A stretch of 64,000 bases of DNA from Ruegeria sp. PrR005 (GTDB taxonomy: Bacteria; Pseudomonadota; Alphaproteobacteria; Rhodobacterales; Rhodobacteraceae). The DNA is taken from positions 62,001 to 126,000 of the forward strand of contig NZ_JAAGOX010000011.1 in assembly GCF_010500245.1 (NCBI RefSeq), given 5' to 3'. Made by a program: the position numbers and the translations under genes. The notes under the pieces were generated by a model. The model made no database searches. It was not told the DNA's origin and saw nothing but the letters and a program-made list of their open reading frames with translations. Below are positions 44,188-52,847 of this stretch, one piece after another (position 1 is the first letter of the stretch; each line of letters starts with the position of its first letter).

Positions 44188-44568
44188 TCATGGCCGTTGG
44201 CAAGTCCCGCTTAAGGTCAGCTTGTCATCGACAATTCGCAACTGTGCCGGATCACTGTCCGGGCCAAGCGACCATTCGATCTCGGACGTGCCATAGTTGC
44301 CGATGCAATACACCGTACCACCGTGCCGCCCCGCCTCGCGCGCGTCGTCAGGCGACTGGCTGGCCTTGTCCACGGTCACCGTGAAATTGGCCAGGCTGAC
44401 CTTCTTGTCGACGGCTTTGGCCTTGATCGGAAAGTAGTGCCCCCCGAACAGCAAGCGGTTTTCGCGTTTTTGCAACGAACAGCCCGAGGTAACCGCCAGT
44501 GCAGCGACAAGCCCGGCAAGACCTACCCGTCCTATCAGTCTGGACATGGAAAAATGCTGACCGCTCAT
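44188..44568 (-). CDS. Small lipoprotein between nuoF and nuoG
   Basis: The 126-residue protein has a lipoprotein signal (GLAGLVAALAVTSGC). A beta-rich mature part follows (RLLFGGHYFPIKAKAVDKKV, then EAGRHGGTVYCIGNYGTSEI and TLSGTCQ), with a cysteine pair. No family is recognised with certainty. ATG 44568 has GGAG upstream and lies five bases after the nuoF stop. ATG 44547 is an alternative start. Confidence 0.7.
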   Translation of the reverse strand: MSGQHFSMSRLIGRVGLAGLVAALAVTSGCSLQKRENRLLFGGHYFPIKAKAVDKKVSLANFTVTVDKASQSPDDAREAGRHGGTVYCIGNYGTSEIEWSLGPDSDPAQLRIVDDKLTLSGTCQRP

Positions 44569-44573
44569 GTTGT

Positions 44574-45872
44574 TCACTCCGCCGCCATCGCGCCCATGCG
44601 GCCCGATTTCTGCGCCTTGATGCGATCCTCGATCTCGTCGCGGAAGTTGCGGATCAGGCCCTGGATCGGCCAGGCCGCCGCATCGCCCAGGGCGCAGATG
44701 GTGTGGCCCTCGACCTGCTTGGTCACGTCCCACAGCATGTCGATCTCTTCCGGTTCCGCCTCGCCGCGCACCAGACGGTCCATCACCCGCATCATCCAGC
44801 CGGTGCCTTCGCGGCAGGGGGTGCACTGGCCGCAGCTTTCATGCTTGTAGAACTTGCTGAGCCGCCAGATCGCCTTCACGATATCGGTGGATTTGTCCAT
44901 CACGATCACCGCCGCCGTGCCCAGGCCCGAGCCCAGTTCGCCGCGCAGGTAATCGAAATCCATGATCGCGTCCTTCATCTTTTCCCCACGCACGCAGGGA
45001 ACCGAGGAGCCGCCCGGGATCACGGCCAGCAGGTTGTCCCAGCCGCCGCGAATGCCGCCGCAATGGGTCTCGATCAGTTCCTGAAACGAGATCGACATCG
45101 CCTCTTCGACCACGCAGGGGTTGTTCACATGGCCCGAAATGGCAAACAGCTTGGTGCCCGCGTTGTTCTGGCGACCAAAGCCTGCAAACCATTCCGGCCC
45201 GCGCCGCAGGATGGTCGGCACAACCGCGATGGACTCGACGTTGTTGACCGTGGTCGGACAACCATAAAGCCCCGCGCCCGCCGGGAATGGCGGTTTCATC
45301 CGGGGCATGCCCTTCTTGCCTTCGAGGCTTTCGATCAGGGCTGTTTCCTCGCCACAGATATAGGCGCCCGCGCCGTGATGCAGGTAAAGGTCGAAATCCC
45401 AGCCCGACTTGGCCGCGTTCTTGCCTAACAGGCCCGCGTCATAAGCCTCGTCAATCGCGGCCTGCAGCGCCTCTCGCTCGCGGATGTATTCGCCGCGAAT
45501 GTAGATGTAACAGGCGTTTGCATTCATCGCGAAACTGGCGATCAGGCAGCCCTCGATCAGGGTATGCGGATCGTGGCGCATGATCTCGCGGTCCTTGCAG
45601 GTGCCCGGCTCGGATTCGTCGGCATTGACCACCAGATAGGAGGGGCGGCCATCGCTTTCCTTGGGCATGAAGGACCATTTCAGACCGGTGGGAAAGCCCG
45701 CGCCGCCGCGCCCGCGCAGCCCGCTGTCCTTCATCTGCTGGATGATCCAGTCCCGCCCCTTGGCGATGATGCCGGCGGTTCCGTCCCAATGGCCGCGTGC
45801 CATCGCGCCTTTCAGCGTGCGGTCGTGCATCCCGTAGAGATTGGTAAAGATCCGGTCCTGATCCTTCAGCAT
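44574..45872 (-). CDS. nuoF: NADH-quinone oxidoreductase subunit F
   Basis: The 432-residue flavoprotein binds NADH and [23 protein letters not shown] is the NADH/FMN glycine-rich region, [11 protein letters not shown] follows, and the [4Fe-4S] N3 motif is [15 protein letters not shown] with a later Cys ([11 protein letters not shown]). It is the electron entry point of complex I in the cytoplasm. It lies nine bases after DUF5337. Confidence 0.97.
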   Translation of the reverse strand: MLKDQDRIFTNLYGMHDRTLKGAMARGHWDGTAGIIAKGRDWIIQQMKDSGLRGRGGAGFPTGLKWSFMPKESDGRPSYLVVNADESEPGTCKDREIMRHDPHTLIEGCLIASFAMNANACYIYIRGEYIREREALQAAIDEAYDAGLLGKNAAKSGWDFDLYLHHGAGAYICGEETALIESLEGKKGMPRMKPPFPAGAGLYGCPTTVNNVESIAVVPTILRRGPEWFAGFGRQNNAGTKLFAISGHVNNPCVVEEAMSISFQELIETHCGGIRGGWDNLLAVIPGGSSVPCVRGEKMKDAIMDFDYLRGELGSGLGTAAVIVMDKSTDIVKAIWRLSKFYKHESCGQCTPCREGTGWMMRVMDRLVRGEAEPEEIDMLWDVTKQVEGHTICALGDAAAWPIQGLIRNFRDEIEDRIKAQKSGRMGAMAAE

Positions 45873-45881
45873 GCTTCCTGC

Positions 45882-46109
45882 CTACCTTTGGCTGTCCTGA
45901 CGCAGGCGCCAGAGTTGAAAAATGTTGATCACCGCATAGATGAAACCGGCAAGTGCTGCGAAATCGAAGAGCAGCGCATACCGGCCCGGCAGCCCCAGCG
46001 CCGGACCGATGAACATCGACAGGACAAGCCACAGCACCATGGTCACGGCAATGACCAAGGCGATATGGCGTCCCTTGCGGGCAATGTCCTGTTCCAGTTT
46101 CTCGTCCAT
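45882..46109 (-). CDS. DUF5337 small membrane protein
   Basis: The 75-residue protein has two hydrophobic helices (IALVIAVTMVLWLVLSMFIG and YALLFDFAALAGFIYAVINI) after EKLEQDIARKGRH, the DUF5337 pattern. ATG 46109 is preferred; ATG 46127 in frame is possible. It lies in the nuo operon between two accessory genes and may be an accessory membrane subunit or assembly factor. Confidence 0.8.
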   Translation of the reverse strand: MDEKLEQDIARKGRHIALVIAVTMVLWLVLSMFIGPALGLPGRYALLFDFAALAGFIYAVINIFQLWRLRQDSQR

Positions 46110-46130
46110 GTTTCCAGTGCGCGCCACGGA

Positions 46131-46538
46131 TCACGCCGTGGCACTGTTTCCTTCATATCGCCACGTGCCCTTGCGCGCGGCCAGTTCAGCTTCGCCCGGC
46201 AAGGCCTTGGACGGTTGAACCAATTTCGTTTCTTCTTCGGCCTCGACCGCTGTCGCGACCGGCTCGGGTTCCGCGACCGCGCTCGCGGCCACCGGTTCCG
46301 CCACCGGCGACGGAGCGCTTCGGGCCACATCGGTCCGCTCCTCGGCCTCTTGCACCGCGTCAGACATCCGGCTGCCGAGGTAACCGCCCGCGGCAAAGGC
46401 GAGCACACCGGCCACAGCAGCGGTCATGACACTTGTCTGACCAAACACCAGGATCACCCCAGCGACCACGAGCCCACCATAGGCCGCCCGTTTCCAGACA
46501 CGTGCCGTGTCCGCCGTTTTATCCTTTGAGGTCGTCAT
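46131..46538 (-). CDS. Membrane protein sharing a C-terminal motif with NuoE
   Basis: The 135-residue protein has two helices (AAYGGLVVAGVILVFG and VMTAAVAGVLAFAAGGYLG). A Ala/Glu/Pro-rich linker follows (about 70-110), then [17 protein letters not shown] at 113-129. The same [17 protein letters not shown] motif, with a Pro-Ser before it, occurs in the NuoE extension encoded immediately upstream. The glycine-rich helices and acidic tail resemble no family I know. It lies 22 bp after nuoE. Confidence 0.75.
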   Translation of the reverse strand: MTTSKDKTADTARVWKRAAYGGLVVAGVILVFGQTSVMTAAVAGVLAFAAGGYLGSRMSDAVQEAEERTDVARSAPSPVAEPVAASAVAEPEPVATAVEAEEETKLVQPSKALPGEAELAARKGTWRYEGNSATA

Positions 46539-46560
46539 GGTGTGGTCTCCCTGCTGTCAG

Positions 46561-47793
46561 TTAATCGTCGTAAATTCCGTCCTTCTTCGCCCGTTTGGCA
46601 AATTCCGTTTCCTCACCCGCCGCCAGTTGGCGAGCCTGTTCGATCCAGCCGTCGCGTTCGATCCGGCCCTTGAACTTCAGCCGTGTATCGACCCAGGCCA
46701 CCTGCGCCGGGGTCCAGGCCGCGATCTGGTCGAAATGATAAAAGCCCAGCTCGTTCAAAACGCCTTCGAGTTTCGGTCCGACGCCCTTGAGCAGCTTGAG
46801 GTCATCGGCCCCGCCCTCGCGCGCGGCGCTCAGGGTTGGGGGTTGTTGCTCGCCCACCTCTTCGGTGACTGCCTCGGTCCCCTCGGCCTCGTAGCGCCAG
46901 GTGCCCTTGCGGCTGGCCAGTTCCTCCTGCCCCGGCAGTGGGGTCGAGGGTTTGAGAACAGGGTCGGCTTCAGGCTTGGGCGCGGGTTTCGACTCGGCCT
47001 TGGGGGTCTGCTTGACCGCCGGTTTCGGCGCTGCGGGTGCGGGCGGCGGGCTGACCTTGCCCGCACGGCTGGCAACCGTGCCATCCTTGCCGATCCAAGG
47101 CGTCAGCAGCGGCACCTCGGTGCCGTCGATCCGCTTCACGGTGTCACCGATATCGGTGGCCAGCTGCACGCTGGCATTATAGCGGGTCTTGCCGCTGTCA
47201 TACTCGGTGAGACTGGTCAGGCCCTTAAGCGGCTCTGACGCGTAACGCCCGTTCTGGGGACCGGGCACCGGCACCTTGCCTGCGGCCAGTTCATCGAGGA
47301 TTTCGCCGAACCGCTTGGCGGTCAGATCTTCGTAATAATCCTTGCCGATCTGGGCCATGGGTGCGTTGGTACAAGACCCGAGGCATTCCACCTCTTCCCA
47401 GCTGAACTTGCCATCGGCAGACAGGGTATGTGGCTTGTCGGCGATCTTTTCCTTGCAGACCGCGATCAGGTCCTCGGCGCCGCAGATCATGCAGGAGGTG
47501 GTACCGCAGATCTGGATATGCGCAACACTTCCAACCGGTTGCAGCTGGAACATGAAATAGAACGAGGCCACTTCCAGAACCCGGATGTAGGCCATGCCAA
47601 GCATATCGGCGATGGTTTCGATGGCGGGCCGGGTCAGCCAGCCCTCCTGCTCCTGCGCGCGCCACAGAAGCGGGATAACCGCGCTGGCCTGGCGGCCGTC
47701 GGGAAACTTGGTGACCTGCGCCTGCGCCCAGGCCAGGTTGGCGGGGGTAAAGGCGAAGCTGTCGGGCTGTTCGGGATGCAGACGGCGGAGCAT
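46561..47793 (-). CDS. nuoE: NADH-quinone oxidoreductase subunit E with C-terminal extension
   Basis: The 410-residue protein has a standard NuoE part (1-175) with thioredoxin-like [2Fe-2S] N1a ligands Cys96, Cys101, Cys137 and Cys141. A further 235 residues follow. These comprise a Pro/Lys linker (245-285), the [17 protein letters not shown] motif (286-302) and a helix-hairpin-helix-like domain (331-391, [18 protein letters not shown]). Typical NuoE is about 165-240 residues. ATG 47793 overlaps the nuoD stop (TAATG). The HhH domain may anchor or dock the subunit; its partner is unknown. Confidence 0.95.
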   Translation of the reverse strand: MLRRLHPEQPDSFAFTPANLAWAQAQVTKFPDGRQASAVIPLLWRAQEQEGWLTRPAIETIADMLGMAYIRVLEVASFYFMFQLQPVGSVAHIQICGTTSCMICGAEDLIAVCKEKIADKPHTLSADGKFSWEEVECLGSCTNAPMAQIGKDYYEDLTAKRFGEILDELAAGKVPVPGPQNGRYASEPLKGLTSLTEYDSGKTRYNASVQLATDIGDTVKRIDGTEVPLLTPWIGKDGTVASRAGKVSPPPAPAAPKPAVKQTPKAESKPAPKPEADPVLKPSTPLPGQEELASRKGTWRYEAEGTEAVTEEVGEQQPPTLSAAREGGADDLKLLKGVGPKLEGVLNELGFYHFDQIAAWTPAQVAWVDTRLKFKGRIERDGWIEQARQLAAGEETEFAKRAKKDGIYDD

Positions 47794-49010
47794 TAGCGGT
47801 CGATCTCTCCAAAAACGATGTCCATCGTGCCGATAATGGCGGCGACGTCGGCCAGCTGGTGGCCCTTGGCGACATGGTCCATCGCCTGAAGATGCAGATA
47901 GCCCGGCGCCCGGATCTTTGACCGGTAGGGCTTGTTGGTGCCATCGGCAACCAGATAGACGCCAAACTCGCCCTTGGGCGCCTCGACGGCGGCATAGACC
48001 TCGCCCGCGGGCACATGGAACCCTTCGGTATAAAGCTTGAAGTGATGGATCAGGCTTTCCATCGAGGTTTTCATGTCGCCGCGTTTCGGAGGCGTCAGCT
48101 TGCCTCGCGCCAGAACGTCGCCGGGGCAATCGCGCAGCTTGGCAATGGCCTGACGGATGATCGAGATCGACTGGCGCATCTCCTCCATCCGGCAGAGATA
48201 ACGGTCGTAGCAGTCGCCGTTCTTGCCCACCGGCACCTGGAACTCGAATTCGTCATAGCACTCATAGGGCTGCGCCCGGCGCAAATCCCAGGCCAGACCC
48301 GAGCCGCGCACCATCACGCCGGAAAAGCCGTATTGCAGGATCTCTTCCTCGGTCACAACGCCGATATCGCAGTTGCGCTGCTTGAAGATGCGGTTCTCGG
48401 TCAACAGACCGTCGATGTCATCGAGCACCTTGGGGAAACTGTGGCTCCACGCCTCGATATCGTCCAACAGCGCGTCGGGCAGATCCTGATGCACGCCACC
48501 GGGCCGGAAATAAGCCGCGTGCAGGCGCGCACCACAGGCCCGCTCGTAAAACACCATCAGCTTTTCACGCTCTTCAAAGCCCCAGAGCGGCGGGGTCAGC
48601 GCGCCCACGTCCATCGCCTGGGTGGTCACGTTCAAGAGGTGGTTCAGGATACGGCCGATCTCGGAATAGAGCACCCGGATCAGGCTGCCCCGGCGCGGCA
48701 CCTCGACGCCCGTCAGCCGCTCGATCGCCAGACACCAGGCATGTTCCTGGTTCATCGGCGCCACGTAATCGAGTCGGTCGAAATACGGCAGGTTTTGCAG
48801 ATAGGTACGGCTTTCCATCAGCTTTTCGGTGCCGCGATGCAACAGCCCGATATGCGGGTCGCAACGCTCGACGATCTCGCCGTCAAGCTCCAGTACCAGA
48901 CGCAGCACGCCATGAGCCGCAGGGTGCTGCGGCCCGAAGTTGATGTTGAAGTTGCGGATCTTCTGCTCGCCCGTCAGCGCGTCCTCGAAGCCCTTGCCGC
49001 CATCCATCAT
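47793..49010 (-). CDS. nuoD: NADH-quinone oxidoreductase subunit D
   Basis: The 405-residue 49-kDa-type subunit carries [20 protein letters not shown] and [14 protein letters not shown], which line the quinone pocket, and ends DIVFGEIDR. It forms the quinone-binding site with NuoH and NuoB. AGGAGA precedes ATG 49010; ATG 49007 is equally possible. Confidence 0.97.
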   Translation of the reverse strand: MMDGGKGFEDALTGEQKIRNFNINFGPQHPAAHGVLRLVLELDGEIVERCDPHIGLLHRGTEKLMESRTYLQNLPYFDRLDYVAPMNQEHAWCLAIERLTGVEVPRRGSLIRVLYSEIGRILNHLLNVTTQAMDVGALTPPLWGFEEREKLMVFYERACGARLHAAYFRPGGVHQDLPDALLDDIEAWSHSFPKVLDDIDGLLTENRIFKQRNCDIGVVTEEEILQYGFSGVMVRGSGLAWDLRRAQPYECYDEFEFQVPVGKNGDCYDRYLCRMEEMRQSISIIRQAIAKLRDCPGDVLARGKLTPPKRGDMKTSMESLIHHFKLYTEGFHVPAGEVYAAVEAPKGEFGVYLVADGTNKPYRSKIRAPGYLHLQAMDHVAKGHQLADVAAIIGTMDIVFGEIDR

Positions 49011-49079
49011 CTGTCTCTCCTGTCCGGGCAATCCCGGATCACAATTCGCCCCAGAGCCTCGGCCCCAACGCTGGCGCGG

Positions 49080-49211
49080 TCAGCGCCGCTGGTTCTTTTT
49101 CGCCCCTGCCCGGATCCGGACGCGGTGCGTTTCGGCTGCCTTGATCGCGGCCCCAGCAAGGATCACCCCGAGTGCCGCCAGTGCTGCCATTTCCCCCAGG
49201 ATCGCCGCCAT
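49080..49211 (-). CDS. 43-residue small membrane protein in the nuo operon
   Basis: The frame ATG 49209-49211 to TGA 49080-49082 encodes one hydrophobic helix (MAALAALGVILAGAAIKAAE) followed by a basic tail (RVRIRAGAKKNQRR). It starts one base after the stop of the 57-residue gene and precedes nuoD. Close packing, a positive-inside tail and a ribosome site inside the previous gene (GGAG) argue that it is real. No family is recognised. Confidence 0.6.
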   Translation of the reverse strand: MAAILGEMAALAALGVILAGAAIKAAETHRVRIRAGAKKNQRR

Positions 49212-49212
49212 C

Positions 49213-49386
49213 TTATCTGCGCTCCAACTCTTGCAGCTTCACCGCCATCCACCAGAGCAGCCCAATCGCCCCGATCGGGACCACGCAGACCGCCGCCCAG
49301 TATTTGTCGATCCCAAAGTGCGGCAGCAGCTTCAACATTGGCACGATGGTCGCAACGGTCCACACGAGCCAGAAGAGGAATTCCAT
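49213..49386 (-). CDS. 57-residue small membrane protein in the nuo operon
   Basis: The frame ATG 49384-49386 to TAA 49213-49215 encodes two hydrophobic segments ([18 protein letters not shown] and WAAVCVVPIGAIGLLWWM) joined by KLLPHFGIDKY and ending QELERR. The ATG overlaps the nuoC stop (TGATG). This layout, with Trp-rich helices, looks like an accessory membrane peptide translated together with nuoC. No family is recognised. Confidence 0.7.
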   Translation of the reverse strand: MEFLFWLVWTVATIVPMLKLLPHFGIDKYWAAVCVVPIGAIGLLWWMAVKLQELERR

Positions 49387-49991
49387 CACTTGGCCTCCTT
49401 CTTCTCATCCCCCGGAAGAATGTAGTTTGCGCCCTCCCAGGGAGACATGAAATCGAACTGGCGATACTCTTGCACCAGGCTCACGGGCTCGTAAACGACA
49501 CGTTTTTCCGCCTCGTCAAACCGCACCTCGGTATAGCCGGTGGTCGGAAAATCCTTGCGCAGCGGATAACCGCGGAAGCCGTAATCCGTCAGGATCCGAC
49601 GCAGATCGGGGTGACCGGTGAACAGGATGCCGAACATGTCGAACACCTCGCGTTCGAACCAGTTGGCCGAGGGGTGCACTCCCACAATGGACGGAACCAT
49701 GTCCTCTTCACGGATCGATACCCGCAGCCGGATGCGCTGGTTCTGATACATGCTGAGGAAATGGTAGACCACATCGAACCGCTTGGCGCGGTCGGGGTAA
49801 TCGACAGCGGTGATATCGACCAGCGTCGAGAACCGGCAGGATTGGTTCGATTTCAGGAAATCGACAAATTCGACCAGGTTCGACGGTGCCACATCGACAT
49901 TCAACTCGCCAAACGCGATGTCCCAAGACAACACGCAATCGGCGCGCTTGAGCTCAAGATGGGTACCCAGTTCTGTCAGTGCTTCACTCAT
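49386..49991 (-). CDS. nuoC: NADH-quinone oxidoreductase subunit C
   Basis: The 201-residue 30-kDa-type subunit has the [20 protein letters not shown] and [20 protein letters not shown] blocks, with the signature ERExxDMxGI. It is a structural subunit of the peripheral arm. ATG 49991 is preceded by GAGGGG; a TTG six bases earlier is ignored. It ends in a TGATG overlap with the 57-residue gene. Confidence 0.97.
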   Translation of the reverse strand: MSEALTELGTHLELKRADCVLSWDIAFGELNVDVAPSNLVEFVDFLKSNQSCRFSTLVDITAVDYPDRAKRFDVVYHFLSMYQNQRIRLRVSIREEDMVPSIVGVHPSANWFEREVFDMFGILFTGHPDLRRILTDYGFRGYPLRKDFPTTGYTEVRFDEAEKRVVYEPVSLVQEYRQFDFMSPWEGANYILPGDEKKEAK

Positions 49992-50002
49992 CCCCAATCC
50001 CC

Positions 50003-50527
50003 TCAGCGCACGATGGTGCCGGTACGGCGGATCTTGCGTTGCAGCTGCAACAGACCATAAAGCAGCGCCTCGGCGGTCGGCGGGCAGCCCGGCACATAAA
50101 TGTCGACCGGCACGATCCGGTCACAGCCACGCACAACGCTGTAGCTGTAGTGATAGTAACCGCCGCCATTGGCGCAGGAGCCCATCGAGATCACGTAACG
50201 CGGTTCGGGCATCTGGTCATAGACCTTGCGCAGCGCCGGCGCCATCTTGTTGGTGAGCGTGCCGGCCACAATCATCACGTCCGACTGGCGCGGAGAGGCG
50301 CGCGGCGCGATGCCAAAACGTTCGGCATCATAGCGCGGCATCGAGGTATGCATCATCTCGACCGCACAGCAGGCCAGACCGAATGTCATCCAGTGCAGCG
50401 ACCCGGTGCGCGCCCAGTTGATGATGTCCTCGGTCGAGGTCAGCAGGAACCCCTTGTCCTGCAACTCGGCGTTCAGGACCTGGGTGGCGACTTCCTTGTC
50501 GACGCCCGCGGTGTTGGCACCCGTCAT
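50003..50527 (-). CDS. nuoB: NADH-quinone oxidoreductase subunit B
   Basis: The 174-residue subunit holds the terminal N2 [4Fe-4S] cluster. [11 protein letters not shown] gives the adjacent cysteines, with GSCANGG and [13 protein letters not shown] for the rest. It passes electrons to quinone. ATG 50527 overlaps the nuoA stop (TGATG); ATG 50536 in frame is possible. Confidence 0.97.
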   Translation of the reverse strand: MTGANTAGVDKEVATQVLNAELQDKGFLLTSTEDIINWARTGSLHWMTFGLACCAVEMMHTSMPRYDAERFGIAPRASPRQSDVMIVAGTLTNKMAPALRKVYDQMPEPRYVISMGSCANGGGYYHYSYSVVRGCDRIVPVDIYVPGCPPTAEALLYGLLQLQRKIRRTGTIVR

Positions 50528-50892
50528 CACTGCCATTCCAGCGCCCCTTTCTTCCATTCATAGGCAAAGCCGATGGTCAGCACGCCCAGGAAAACCATCA
50601 TCGACCAGAAGCCCACATCGCTCATGTCCTTGAAGCCGACGGCCCAGGGGAACAGGAAGGCGATCTCGAGGTCGAAGATGATGAACAGGATCGACACCAG
50701 ATAGAACCGGACGTCGAATTTCATCCGCGCGTCATCGAATGCGTTGAACCCGCATTCATAAGCGCTGACCTTTTCGGGATCGGGATTGCGAACGGCCAGG
50801 ACCACCGCAGCGAGAATCAGAACTATGCCAAGACCGGCTGCAACGACCAGAAACACGAGGATCGGGAGGTACTCCCGCAACAGCTCTTCCAC
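50527..50892 (-). CDS. nuoA: NADH-quinone oxidoreductase subunit A
   Basis: The 121-residue subunit has three helices: [40 protein letters not shown] and a third ([20 protein letters not shown]). The signature [20 protein letters not shown] is present. It is first in the nuo operon. A GTG start is used, with GGAG six bases upstream. Confidence 0.96.
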   Translation of the reverse strand: MEELLREYLPILVFLVVAAGLGIVLILAAVVLAVRNPDPEKVSAYECGFNAFDDARMKFDVRFYLVSILFIIFDLEIAFLFPWAVGFKDMSDVGFWSMMVFLGVLTIGFAYEWKKGALEWQ

Positions 50893-50908
50893 GAGTGGCT
50901 CCTTTCCT

Positions 50909-50984
50909 GCGCGTCCCGTTTGGACGCGCCGTCAATTGGCGTGTTGACTCGACCTTCTCTAACCGCGCCCGCGCAGAGGGTCAA
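50909..50984 (-). promoter_or_regulatory. nuo operon promoter/leader candidate
   Basis: On the minus strand, TTGACC (50979-50984) and TTAGAG (50957-50962) are 16 bp apart and could be -35 and -10 boxes. A perfect 8-bp hairpin GCGCGTCC-CGTTT-GGACGCGC (50909-50929) then lies just upstream of the nuoA ribosome site. The hairpin is certain as sequence. The promoter assignment is weak because the -10 box matches poorly. Confidence 0.35.
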
Positions 50985-51078
50985 CTGAACGAAAGCTCGC
51001 AGCGACGCATATTTCGACGCAGGCAAACATAGATTTTCGTGAATGTTTTCAGTCGGGAATCCCGGGCACGACCGGGTC

Positions 51079-51867
51079 CTAAATCTGAGTATTCCATGCA
51101 GGTTTCCGTTTATCAAAGAAGGCGCCGATTCCCTCATGCGCCTCTTCGGTTTCCCATCGGTCCACCAGCGCCTGAATTGTCCGGTCGATCGCGGCATCGT
51201 CGATCCGTGGGCCCAGATCGCGGATCAGCGCCTTGGCCGAGGCAACCGCACCGGGCGCACAGGCGAGATACGGGGCAACCTCCGCCTCGACGGCAGCCGA
51301 GAGTTCTTCGGCCGGGACCGCTCTGGCCAAAAGGCCCAGTTCAACCGCCTCAGACGCGCCAAAAATCCTGCCCGACATGAACACACGGCGGGCCCGCGCC
51401 TCGCCCATGCGGGCAATGACATAGGGGCCGATGGTGGCCGGGATGATACCTAGGCGGGTTTCCGTCAGACCCATTTTCAGGCTGTCCACCCCGATAGCGA
51501 TATCGCAGACGCTGGCCATCCCCACCCCGCCACCAAAGGCATTTCCCTGTACCGCGCCGATCAGCGGCTTGGGCAGGGTGTTGAGGGCCTGAAGCATCTC
51601 GGCCAGTTTGCGCGCCTCGACAAAGCGGGTGGCGGCATCCGCTGCCATCTGCGCCTGCATCCAGGCCAGATCGCCCCCGGCGCAGAATGTCTTGCCCGCG
51701 CCGGTCAGAACCACGACGCGCACAGCCTCATCCACCGCCAGTTCCCCGGCGGCCCGGGTCAGGTCCGCCAGCATCTGTGCCGACATCGCATTATGCTTGT
51801 CCACCCGGCTCAGGGTAAGCGTTGCAACGCCGCGCGGGTCGGTCTCGATTGTGATGGTCTGATACAT
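51079..51867 (-). CDS. Enoyl-CoA hydratase family, probable methylglutaconyl-CoA hydratase
   Basis: The 262-residue crotonase-fold protein has the oxyanion-hole blocks AGKTFCAGGDLAWMQ and GAVQGNAFGGGVGMASVCD and the ETRLGIIPATIGPYVI segment. Last in the leucine cluster after HMG-CoA lyase, it probably hydrates 3-methylglutaconyl-CoA to HMG-CoA (LiuC role); this is inferred from position. AGGAG precedes ATG 51867. Confidence 0.88.
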   Translation of the reverse strand: MYQTITIETDPRGVATLTLSRVDKHNAMSAQMLADLTRAAGELAVDEAVRVVVLTGAGKTFCAGGDLAWMQAQMAADAATRFVEARKLAEMLQALNTLPKPLIGAVQGNAFGGGVGMASVCDIAIGVDSLKMGLTETRLGIIPATIGPYVIARMGEARARRVFMSGRIFGASEAVELGLLARAVPAEELSAAVEAEVAPYLACAPGAVASAKALIRDLGPRIDDAAIDRTIQALVDRWETEEAHEGIGAFFDKRKPAWNTQI

Positions 51868-51926
51868 GGTCACTCCTCAACAGCCGCCTTGCGGCAGGGA
51901 AATCAGGGATAAACTGACAGTCTGGT

Positions 51927-52781
51927 TCAGGCGGCCCGCATGTTGCGGGCCATCTCTGCCGCTTCCTCGATCACGCCCATATCAAGCCCGGTCCGATAGC
52001 CGAGACGTTCCAGATGGGCGGCGACCGCCTCGGTCGCGACGTTGCCCGCAGCGCCCGGAGCATAAGGACAGCCCCCCAGCCCGCCAACTGCCGCATCGAA
52101 CACACGCACGCCCAGCGCCAGCGAGGCGTCGATATTGGCCAGCGCCCGGCCTGCGGTGTCGTGGTAGTGCCCGGCCAGTCGCGTAACAGGAACCCTTTCG
52201 CGCACCGCCAACAGCATCCGCGCGATCTTGTCGGGCGTTGCCTGCCCGATGGTGTCCCCCAGCGAAATCTCGTAGCAGCCCAGCGAGAACAAACGGTCGG
52301 CCACCTCGGCCACCTTTTCCGGCGGCGTCGGCCCGTCATAGGGGCAATCCGTCACGCAAGAGACATAGCCGCGCACCGGCAGGTCGATATGACGCGCAGC
52401 CTTCAGGATCGGCTTGAACCGCTCGATGCTCTCTTCGATCGTGGCATTGATGTTGGCCTTCGAAAACCCCTCGGATGCCGAGGCGAACACCGCGATTTCA
52501 TCCGCCTTGGCCGCCAGTGCGTCCTCGTATCCCCGCATGTTGGGGGTCAGCGCGGCATATCTGATACCCTCACCGCGCGTGATGCCTGCCAACACCTCGG
52601 CCGAGCCCGCCATCTGCGGCACCCACTTGGGCGACACGAAACTCGCCACTTCGATCCGGTTGAACCCTGCCCGGCTCAGGCAGTCCACCAGGGCGACCTT
52701 GTCCTTTACAGGGATCTCGCGCTTTTCGTTTTGCAGCCCGTCGCGCGGACCCACTTCGAAAACCTCGACAAAATCGCCCAT
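51927..52781 (-). CDS. Hydroxymethylglutaryl-CoA lyase
   Basis: The 284-residue TIM-barrel enzyme starts VEVFEVGPRDGLQNEKREIP and has SFVSPKWVPQMAGSAEV. It carries the catalytic signature GLGGCPYAPGAAGNVATE, with the active-site Cys in GGCPYAPGAAGN. It splits HMG-CoA to acetoacetate and acetyl-CoA, the final step of leucine degradation. The neighbours encode the earlier steps. Symbols used for this gene include mvaB, hmgL and liuE. Confidence 0.95.
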   Translation of the reverse strand: MGDFVEVFEVGPRDGLQNEKREIPVKDKVALVDCLSRAGFNRIEVASFVSPKWVPQMAGSAEVLAGITRGEGIRYAALTPNMRGYEDALAAKADEIAVFASASEGFSKANINATIEESIERFKPILKAARHIDLPVRGYVSCVTDCPYDGPTPPEKVAEVADRLFSLGCYEISLGDTIGQATPDKIARMLLAVRERVPVTRLAGHYHDTAGRALANIDASLALGVRVFDAAVGGLGGCPYAPGAAGNVATEAVAAHLERLGYRTGLDMGVIEEAAEMARNMRAA

Positions 52782-52847
52782 CTGCGTACTCCTGCTTCGT
52801 TCTGGTTCAGGACACCATTAGCACGACGGAAATGAACCGTCGTGCGC

